A stretch of 64,000 nt of DNA from positions 45,996,429-46,060,428 of the forward strand of contig OZ038393.1 of assembly GCA_964036045.1 (NCBI GenBank), given 5' to 3'. Below are positions 48,101 to 56,600 of the stretch, piece by piece; within the stretch, counting starts at the first letter, position 1, and every line of letters begins with the position of its first letter. Below the pieces are notes generated by a model, which made no database searches, had not been told where the DNA came from, and was given only the letters and a program-made list of their open reading frames with translations. Both the position numbers and the translations under genes were made by a program. The DNA is from Eutreptiella sp. 'Long Island Sound 2002' (lineage: Eukaryota; Euglenozoa; Euglenophyceae; Eutreptiales; Eutreptiaceae).

Positions 48101-49020
48101 GGCGGGAAAACAAAGGACCAAGACCGGGGCAAACCCAGCTTGGAGGGGGCCAAGCAAAGCAGAAAGACGAAGCGGCGAAAGGAAAAGGTGAGGCGCACCA
48201 GAACGCGCCCGGGAGGCCGGCCCGCCCGACCCGGCCAGGACGGACGAGCACACGCACACACGCAGGGGACCCGGGCGTGGCGTCCTCCGACCCGCAAGGG
48301 GAGGTGTCGGCGTCCACACAAAACAGCCCCGGTGCACCGACCGAGTCCCCCGTCGAACGACGGACGGTACGGGAAGAAGGACGCGTCAGTGACGGGGTCC
48401 ACACACGCCAACCACCGCAGCGCACGCGGCCCAAGATCGACGCCGGAGGGACCCGCCAGGGACAACCCCATCGCAGGGCCCCAAACAGGTACAACGCGGA
48501 GCGAGCCCAGAGTCCCTGCCTCGGCGGGGGCCAGCGGCAGGCACAATGAGCCCGGTTCTCGGCCGGCCTCCGCGTGCCCCGCGCAGCCACCCAGTAAAGC
48601 CGGGGGCGCAAGCCCCCGGGCTGGGAAAAGGCACCACGGCGTCGGGAAAGCCGACAGGAGCACCGAGAGCGACTGGACCGGACAAGGAGGAGCGCACCAC
48701 GCGGGGCCACGAGGCACGCCAGACAGGCAGGCCGCCGGCCACAACGAAGGCACACGGACAGGTGCCAAGCAGAAACGGCCGCCGAGTCCCGCAAACCGGA
48801 AGAGCGCGCACAACAGGCACCAAACCACGACACAGGAACAGGTGCCAAGCAAGACCAGCCGCAGTCCGGATGGACGAGTGCGCGCCCAGAAGGGTACCCA
48901 GCCCCTACCGGCTACGAACAGCCGCCGCCCAGATGGACGAGTGAGCGCCCCGCAGCGACGCCCGGCACACGCAACACCGCACACGCAACCCACAGCACAG
49001 CACACCGAGCGAGCACACCG
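48101..49020. repeat. GC-rich transition with diverged minisatellite units
   Basis: No gene. From about 48,770 degenerate versions of the following 65-bp unit appear (for example CAGGTGCCAAGCA at two places). Confidence 0.45.
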
Positions 49021-50289
49021 GTGAACATTAGCCGAGCGGCCCAGGACACCATACACGAAACGCAACCCACCAAGCAGGCACACCGGTGAACAGAAGCCAA
49101 GGGGCCCAGGACACCGCACGCGCAACACAAATGACTGAGCGGGCGCACCAGTGAACAGAAGCCAGGTGGCCCAGGACACCGCACACGCAAAACAACACAC
49201 CAAGCGGGCACACCAGTGAACAGGAGCCAAGTGGCCCAGGACACCGCACGCGCAAAACAACACACCGAGCGGGCGCACCGGTGAACAGGGACCAAGTGGC
49301 CCAGGACACCGCACAAGCAAAGCACAGGATGGAGCGGGCGCACCGGTGAACATGAGCCAAGTGGCCCAGGACAGCGCACAGACAACACAACACACCGAGC
49401 GGGCACACGGGTGAACAGGTGCCACGAGGCCCAGGACACCTCACACGCAAAACAACTGACCCAGTGGGCACACCAGTGAACAGGAGCGAAGTGGCCCAGG
49501 ACGCCGCACACGCGAAGCAACACACCAAGCGGGCGCACAGGTGAACAGGAGCCAAGTGGCCCAGGACACCGCACACGCAACACAACGCACCGAGCGGGCA
49601 CACCGGTGAACAGGAGCCAAGTGGCCCAGGACACCGCACGCACAACACAACACACTCAGCGGGCACACGGGTGAACAGGAGCCAAGTGGCCCCGGACACC
49701 GCACACGCAACACAACCCACGGAGCGGGCACACCGGTGAACAGGAGCCAAGGGACCCAGCACACCGCACGCGCAACACAACCGACCGAGCGGGCACACCG
49801 GTGAACAGGAGCCAAGTGGCCCAGGACACCGCACACGCAACACAACCCACGGAGCAGGCACACCGGTGAACAGGAGCCAAGTGGCCCAGGACACCGCACA
49901 TGCCAAGCAACACACCGAGCGGGCACACCGGCGAGCAAGAGCCAAGTGGCCCAGGACACCGCACACGCAAAACAACCCACCGAGCGGGCACACCAGTGAA
50001 CAGAAGCCAGGTGGCCCAGGACACCGCACACGCAAAACAACACACCAAGCTGGCACACCGGTGAACAGGAGCCAAGTGGCCCAGGACACCGCACACGCAA
50101 AACAACACAACGAGCGGGCGCATCGGTGAACAGGAGCCAAGTGGCCCAGGACACCGCACGAGCAAAGCACAGGATGGAGCGGGCGCACCGGTGAACAAGA
50201 GCCAAGTGGCCCAGGACAGCGCACACGCAACACAACACACCGAGCGGGCACACCGGTGAAAAGGAGCCACGAGGCCCAGTACACCGCAC
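49021..50289 (+). repeat. 65-bp tandem array, left part (about 19.5 units)
   Basis: GTGAACAG or close variants recur at 49021, 49086, 49151, 49216 and so on to 50256, almost always exactly 65 bp apart. The core is GTGAACAGGAGCCAAGTGGC, then CCAGGACACCGCACACGCAA, then a CGAGCGGGCACACCG end. The array is broken at 50289 by E4 and resumes at 61051. Confidence 0.92.
50285..50289 (+). repeat. E4 target-site duplication, left copy (CGCAC)
   Basis: CGCAC, part of the 65-bp unit, precedes the left LTR and recurs at 61051-61055. Confidence 0.9.
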
Positions 50290-50822
50290 TGTAAGTGCGG
50301 CTAACCCCCATCTGCTCAGATTTTCACTGATCTAACCCAGATAGGCTACATTTCGGTCATTTTCTTTGCTTCGGCGGAATCGCCGCCTCGCAGCTCAGTC
50401 TCAGGATCAGACCTATATATTTCTGATATGCCGGATCTGATTCCGCGGTCCATTCTCCGTAAATCCGCCGCGTTCCGATCATTTGCCTGGAATCGCCATT
50501 TGCCGCTGATGCGCGCTCGCGGGCCAGATCGGCCAAATATTTTTCACAATCGGATTTTTTTAAATCTTTTCAGACAGATATGGACACTCAGATGTGCATA
50601 GTAAAATCCGCATCAATTTTCTTCATAGACTGGGATTTTCTGCCGGATAACACTCAACATGGATCTTGCTTCAGTTGTTGCTGCTCTTGCCTCCGTTGGT
50701 GTTCGAGTCTCCGGTTCTACCCCCAATAGCAGCGTTCAGGTCGACTCCTCGCGTGCCTGCCCCACTGGTCTTGCCGGCCCCGAGCCCTCCGGCACCATCA
50801 ACGACCCAGGGCAGCACTTTCA
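50290..50822 (+). repeat. E4 left (5') LTR, 533 bp
   Basis: TGTAAGTG...GCACTTTCA, with TG and CA ends. A TATA-like CTATATAT lies at 50413-50420. The LTR contains ATG 50659 and the first 54 codons of gag. Confidence 0.95.
50413..50420 (+). promoter_or_regulatory. E4 LTR TATA-like element
   Basis: CTATATAT, 124 bases into the LTR and about 240 bp upstream of the gag ATG; the right LTR has the same string. It is a likely core promoter element (inference). Confidence 0.5.
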
Positions 50823-53598
50823 TGGTAGCAGAGGCTACCTGAATGTTGTTCCTTTGGTGTCCCAACCACAGTTCGCTCCCCAGTACGGCCCCGTAAACCC
50901 CGCCGCTCCTGGAGACGTAACAATTACGCTGCCATGGTGCTGCGCGAACGCGGCTTTGAGAGGAATGCCTTGTGCAAGCCCAAGCTGCCCAAGAAGGGCA
51001 CAAATCAGCAGCTGTGGGGACCCAAATTTTCCTAATCCCAGTCGAAATTGGCCATCAAGCAGCTGGAATCTCCCAGCCTACGACGATGGCAACGCTCCAG
51101 TAGACCTTACGGAGCTGGCAGGTACCAACATTCCTTACCAATGTCCCACATTTGAGACCACGGACGCCGACATCGACGACATTGAGATGGGTGGTCCAGG
51201 TGAGATACCTAGCTATAATCGACCAGCCTCTTGGGCACAATGGGACGACCATTTGTCTTCAGAAGTGACCCGTAACCTTGAGGCGCTTGAGGCCCTTTGT
51301 CTATTAGCCACGTCTAAGCTGATAGGACAAGAAAGAATCGCCTCTGATTTTTTAATGGAATATTTTTTCCTTCTTCAAGAAAATAATATTACCAGGATGT
51401 GGTGGCGTTCTCAAGAAGATGACTCTTTTGCCATTTTTTTGCAGATCTGGGAGGCAAGCCCCTTCCCGAAGGAGAAGACCAAGGCACCTGTGGCCGGGCC
51501 CTCCGCCCCTCATCCCCCTTTTTTCATCCGCGACGATCTAGCCGCCGCGGTTGAGGAAGGAATTTTAGAGGCAGCCAGCCAGGCAAGCCTGGAAATTAGG
51601 GCTGAAGGAGCTCCCCAAGTGGACTCCTGGCTGCGGACCACCGAGATCAGCGGTCCGACAGCCTGCTCAGGCCCTTCAGGACACGGTATGTACTGTCCTG
51701 CCGACTGCTCTTGCAGATTCCAGCGAGATACTGAGCTCCAATTGCTCAAAGATCAAATGCAACTCATCATTCAAACGCTGGGAACAAAAGATCTTTTCAA
51801 GACACACATGCGGTCTGAGGGCGCATCATCGGTGGAACAAGTAACAGAACCGTCGGAGGAGGCGACAGAAATTTTTTCAATTGCTCCTTCGGTGGACTCC
51901 AAGACCACTGATGCAAGGATCGGCAGGACCAAACTAAAGGAAAGGGTTACAATCTCTCGATCTCAGAGTAGGACGGCGAAGGCTAGGACTGAGGCTCAGA
52001 ATGCCAAGCGAACTGCCTCCCGTACTGCCCCTCCTGCTGCTGATTCTAATGCCTTAGCCCAGCTGTTGCTCGCCCAGACCCTCGCCGGAGCTGGTGTGGC
52101 GAATGATGCCGCCAAGGTGTCTGCCATTACGGCCGGTGTTGGGCTGGATTCGCTTCTTAATCCTACTTCATTGCGACTTTGTCAGGTTGCGGAGCAACCG
52201 AAGTATAATGGGAACCCCAGACGTTGGCCTCAGTTCCAACGGGAATTTAAACTGTGGGTTAAGACTCAAAAACTCCAAGATGATCAGTTCCTGATGGCCC
52301 TCTTGAACTGCCTTGAGGGAGCGCCGGCCAACACTTGGCTCAGGACCTGGAGTGATCGTGAGGATTCAAGTTCCCCCCTTACCTTTGATGAGGTGTGGGA
52401 ACAGTTGGAGGTACGTGGATCCCGGCTGCCAGAGGACCATTACCACCAGATGTTGAAGAATTTTCCTTCATTCTCTCGATTAATCTTGCACGAAGTGCAA
52501 GACAAAAGACAGCGCTTCTGGAATCTAGTGGAAGAATCTGAACATTCAGGCGAAAAATTTTCCAGTGCCGAGCTGAAAAATTTGATTTTTGACAAGATCC
52601 CCTCCGAAACTGCCGCCACCCTTCGGAATAAACAGTCCGAAGAAAAGGTCAAGACCTGGTGGGCGGAGGTCGAAGGCTTCGATGCCTCGACCAACAGGTT
52701 TTCAGTTCGGGAAGCACTTCAGAAGTGTTCCCCCACGTCGTTTTCGAAGGTGAAATTCACTGAAAACACGTGGAAAATCAAGTTTAATGAACACGAGGAT
52801 CGGGACTTGTTTGTCCAAGTCCTCAACAAGGGAGTAAGCTTCCATGGCCATCGCCTGAAGGCCAAAAACTGGGTGTTTTCGTTCACCCCGAAGGAATTGT
52901 GGGAAGAGGTTGAGCGGCTCGCCGACGCCGCCAATCAAAATTTCCATGAGGGTCTTGGGGGAAACAAGAATACCCAGCAAAACACCCAAAATAGGGCCCA
53001 AAAGGGCAACAAAAAGGTGAATGACACCCGGAATGTTCAGGATCACTGTAGCATGTGTCTTCTTTTGGGTTCTACGAACCCAGCTAAGTCGCATTCTACT
53101 GGTAATCACCGATGGTCTCCTTACGATCACAAGGTGATTGGTGAAAATATCAGTAATCCGCAGAATTCAGACAGGAATGACAGACAGGTGCATGGTGGAA
53201 AGGGGGGAAAAAGAATCCGACCCCCTCCGGTGGAAAGAAAAATAGTGGAGGCCCTGGCGGGTCCCAAGGCACAGGAAATCGGACTCCATCCGGCTCCGGT
53301 GGGCAGCCGAGCGGCCAGAAAAATCCCAATGGCAACGCCGGAGGCGGAAATCGAAATCCAGGCCAAACCCCTCAATCCGGTACAAACAAGGGAAATGCTC
53401 CAGGATCCCAGGGTAAAGGTAAGGGAGATCCTTCGGGAACCCCTTTCTCTGGTAAGGGCAGAGGGCGTGGCGACGGTGGAGGTCCATCATCCGGCGGCCG
53501 TGGCTGTGGACGTGGAAAGGGCAACCATCGTGCGGATCAGGTCTCAGGTGCAGATCAGGTGTCCGATGCGGATCGAGATTACGTTGAAAATGCCTTGA
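50659..53598 (+). CDS. E4 gag (starts inside the LTR)
   Basis: Structural polyprotein. The ATG at 50659 lies in the 5' LTR, and the frame runs through the LTR end and the primer site into internal sequence. Residues about 430-455 are Arg/Lys-rich. The capsid region begins with PKYNGNPRRWPQF (about 52,200) and is related to that of E2. A CSMC...H-x4-H stretch near 53,050 may be a zinc-binding variant. From 53211 on, this frame encodes atypical sequence, whereas the -1 frame encodes a Gly/Ser-rich nucleocapsid-like tail (53212-53687) that ends at TAG 53688-53690 and is in frame with pol. So the true C-terminus is probably in the -1 frame, reached by slippage or lost through an indel. Confidence 0.85.
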   Translation: MDLASVVAALASVGVRVSGSTPNSSVQVDSSRACPTGLAGPEPSGTINDPGQHFHGSRGYLNVVPLVSQPQFAPQYGPVNPAAPGDVTITLPWCCANAALRGMPCASPSCPRRAQISSCGDPNFPNPSRNWPSSSWNLPAYDDGNAPVDLTELAGTNIPYQCPTFETTDADIDDIEMGGPGEIPSYNRPASWAQWDDHLSSEVTRNLEALEALCLLATSKLIGQERIASDFLMEYFFLLQENNITRMWWRSQEDDSFAIFLQIWEASPFPKEKTKAPVAGPSAPHPPFFIRDDLAAAVEEGILEAASQASLEIRAEGAPQVDSWLRTTEISGPTACSGPSGHGMYCPADCSCRFQRDTELQLLKDQMQLIIQTLGTKDLFKTHMRSEGASSVEQVTEPSEEATEIFSIAPSVDSKTTDARIGRTKLKERVTISRSQSRTAKARTEAQNAKRTASRTAPPAADSNALAQLLLAQTLAGAGVANDAAKVSAITAGVGLDSLLNPTSLRLCQVAEQPKYNGNPRRWPQFQREFKLWVKTQKLQDDQFLMALLNCLEGAPANTWLRTWSDREDSSSPLTFDEVWEQLEVRGSRLPEDHYHQMLKNFPSFSRLILHEVQDKRQRFWNLVEESEHSGEKFSSAELKNLIFDKIPSETAATLRNKQSEEKVKTWWAEVEGFDASTNRFSVREALQKCSPTSFSKVKFTENTWKIKFNEHEDRDLFVQVLNKGVSFHGHRLKAKNWVFSFTPKELWEEVERLADAANQNFHEGLGGNKNTQQNTQNRAQKGNKKVNDTRNVQDHCSMCLLLGSTNPAKSHSTGNHRWSPYDHKVIGENISNPQNSDRNDRQVHGGKGGKRIRPPPVERKIVEALAGPKAQEIGLHPAPVGSRAARKIPMATPEAEIEIQAKPLNPVQTREMLQDPRVKVREILREPLSLVRAEGVATVEVHHPAAVAVDVERATIVRIRSQVQIRCPMRIEITLKMP
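50823..50834 (+). promoter_or_regulatory. E4 primer-binding site (initiator tRNA-Met type)
   Basis: TGGTAGCAGAGG directly follows the LTR and is complementary to the CCTCTGCTACCA end of many eukaryotic initiator tRNAs. It is also read as gag codons (G-S-R-G). Confidence 0.8.
53205..53211 (+). promoter_or_regulatory. E4 candidate -1 frameshift site GGGAAAA
   Basis: In the gag frame the heptamer reads G GGA AAA, the classic X XXY YYZ form. A -1 step here joins gag to the Gly-rich tail and, through UAG, to pol. A single-base indel in the G6A5 run is an equally simple explanation. Confidence 0.35.
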
Positions 53599-53687
53599 AT
53601 CCAGCAGATGATCCGTTCCAAGATGAGTGGGTCGACGAATCAGGGTGTGTCCACAACGTTAACGCAGCAACTGGAGGTCAGAACGCC

Positions 53688-53690
53688 TAG
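53688..53690 (+). promoter_or_regulatory. E4 in-frame UAG before pol
   Basis: The Gly-rich gag tail ends in TAG followed by GGGAGCCACG. The frame then stays open for about 1,730 codons of pol with no stop. Its context resembles the G-rich context after the murine leukaemia virus gag stop. Confidence 0.55.
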
Positions 53691-56600
53691 GGGAGCCACG
53701 AAAATCGCCCCTCCCCAGGCGATTTCAGGCATGATCCCCGGATTCCATCTCGACCATTACTTGATGTAGGGTCGCTTGTCTCCTCTCCCCTGGATCCGGC
53801 AGCGGATCCTTCTGTTGTAGTGGACGAGGTTGGTGTACAGTCCAAGCACAGGGCCCGTCAGTTTGTCACAAAGCTGTGGGTCTCTGATTGCAAGGGCAAT
53901 TTCCACCTCGCCACTTGTTTGTGTGACAATGGATCAAGGGTAAATCTCCAACCCAATTCTTTCTTACCCGATGACTGCTTACAGGATTCGCTTTATCCTG
54001 TTACCCTCGAGGGAGTTTCTGGACATTCTCTCGCAGGTGGGCAACGCGGTTGTTATATATCTACTCATTTGGTCGCTCAAGACCTTTGGGAAGAAGGTAA
54101 TGTGGAGGAAGTTGTCCTTAAGAAAGACTACTTCTATCGTGCCGACATAAAGTATGACCTTTACTTGGGCCATCCTTGGCTTAGCAAGAACAGGGTGGCG
54201 CCCGTAGGTCATCGGCGTTGTTTTTTGCTGGAGTCAGGTCCCTTGGAGCGTCCTGAATTTCGTTTTTTGCACGCAGGGTTTAAAAGTGCAGAAGAATTTT
54301 TGAAGCAAAAAGTTACACCAAAATTTGGCGAAGATGTCACCATTGCAGAGGTGAATGGGAGTGCCGATTACTCCCGAGAGTTAGAATGTCTTCGTAGGGA
54401 CTCCCAGCCACGACGCCCTTCGCGCTGGCACTCTTCATCCTACAGAGTTGTCGACAAATTGCGCGAATCAATTTGTGAATATTTTTATGAACACCATTCT
54501 TTTTGGCCACAGTATGATGCATTTGCTAACCGCAAGAACAAGCGCTTTGACAAGCACTTTCGCGACGCTTGGACCCACAAATGGGACAAGAAGTTATGGA
54601 TTAATCCACCGTTTCACTTAATCCAGCAGGTCATCCACAAAATCAAGCAAGATAAAACCCAGGCGATTTTAGTTGTGCCCTTGTGGGACGACAAGCCTTG
54701 GTTTCAGGAATTACAAGACATTTGTGTATATTACATCGAACTTCCCAGGAAGATTAAGCTGTATGCCAGGGACGACACAGGTCCCCTGCCACAGCGGTCC
54801 TGGAGTTCGCTTGCATTTCTGGTGGATGGAAAGCTTTCTGACTCTAATTCTGCTGATTCTGGTACGGATTCTTGTGTTGGGTCTGAATCTGAGGTTGAGC
54901 GTGGTACTGATGATGAATCTATTTTTCCTGATTTTTGTCCGTCAGATACCCAAGGTGATCCAACGTCAAATGGATCCGCCTCGTCTCCCTCTTCCCCAAT
55001 ACGATCGACATCGAAAAGAATCTTCAGTGCACGGGCGAAGAAAAATTTCAAATCGCGCCGCAAATTCAGAGTTTTTTATGAAAAACCCCGTGTGGAAGCT
55101 TTCATAGATCCTTTCGAGGAGCTGGATCACGAAGAGAACCTCTGGAATGTCGACACTCGACCCACCTATCTTCAAGAGGCAGTTGATACGGACCTGTTTA
55201 GGGACATCCGTAAGAAGATTCTTCCTGCCAAGGCCGAAGAAGTCGCCAAAGTTTTTTCGACAGTAATTCCTGGCGATCAGGTGGACACTGAATTGTGTTC
55301 CAAGTCAAGAGAAAAGATTTTTGAGGAAAGGAAGGACACAACCCTTTCGGGGAGGTTGATCAAAGACCCCCCTGTCCGTGGGCAGTTCGGTGAAGCCTTC
55401 ATCGAGCTTCGTGAAGGGTACAAGGCGAAGAAACAGCGCCCTTATGAGAACCATGGACACAAACATGAGATCCTCAGAAAAATAATCGAGAGAAATCTCA
55501 GGGAATTTGGTTGGCTTGAGGGTTGTATGACCAGCGAACGGTGCTGTGCACCCTTCACAGTCCCGAAGCCGCCGCCTGCAGACCAGAACACTATTGATGG
55601 TTGGCGAATGGTTGTTGATTTTCGCGATCTCAACGCCGAAACCAAGGCGGATTCGCACCCCCTGTTCCTCATTGAGGAGGAAATCGCCAAGAGGGCAAGA
55701 GGTCGTTTGTTTTCTGTGCTGGATCTCCGTCACGGCTTTCACCAAATGCCGTTGAGGAAGGACAGCCGACCTCTCACCTGCATGTGCACGCCATGTGGCC
55801 CAGTCCAGTGGACGGTCATGCCCATGGGCCTGAAGAATGCCCCTTCGTTTTTTCAAAGAATGATGGAGGATGTGCTTTTTACAGCCCATCCGGAGCTTCG
55901 TGCCTTCGTGAGTGTGTACATAGATGACATAATCATCGCGACAGAGGGGGAGGGACTGACCGAAGCCGAGCTGGTGGCCCTACATGAGAAGCAGCTGAAC
56001 CAAGTGTTGGACATTCTTGATGCCAATCAGCTGATTTGTGGGCCAAAGAAGGGAAAATTATTTTTAAAATCAGTCGAATTTTGTGGTTCTCTCCTTGAGA
56101 ATGGCACCCGACGACCCAGTCCAGGGAAGCTCGTCGCTATTCAGAAGTGGAAGCGCCCTGAGACGATCACGGAGTTGAGAGGATTCCGGGGTTGTTGCAA
56201 TTTTTACCACACTTTTGTGCCGAATTATGCCAAATTTGCTGCCCCCCTCACTGAATTATTGAAGGTAGGGAGAGATGCGGGCAAGGCAGGTTCAAAGGTT
56301 CGTGTCAAGTGGACTGACGAGTGCGAGGAGGCCTTCCATCACTTGAAGGCGGCCCTCTGCGAAGTCGCCACGTTGCATGTGCCGCAATTCGACCGACCCT
56401 TCTACATAAGAACCGACGCTTCTAGGTACGCGATCGGAGCTGTTCTTGAACAGGTTGATGAAGCCACCGGCGATCACTACCCTCTTGCAGTTTGGTCTCG
56501 GAAGCTAGCCCCACGCCAAATGCAATGGTTGCTGCGTGAGCAAGAAACCTACGCCATAATCTGTGCTCTAAAAAAGTACCAATCGTGGGTTGGCACCAAT

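Noticed and set aside
46018-48848. Very long open frames on both strands (up to 780 codons on minus, 719 on plus)
   Set aside because: They lie in low-complexity and tandem repeat DNA, have extreme composition (Cys/Ala/Val/Leu or Thr/Gln/Lys), overlap on both strands and show no domain.
49021-50289. The 65-bp array as a CRISPR array
   Set aside because: There are no unique spacers between constant repeats: the whole 65-bp unit repeats. The context is eukaryotic and there are no cas genes.
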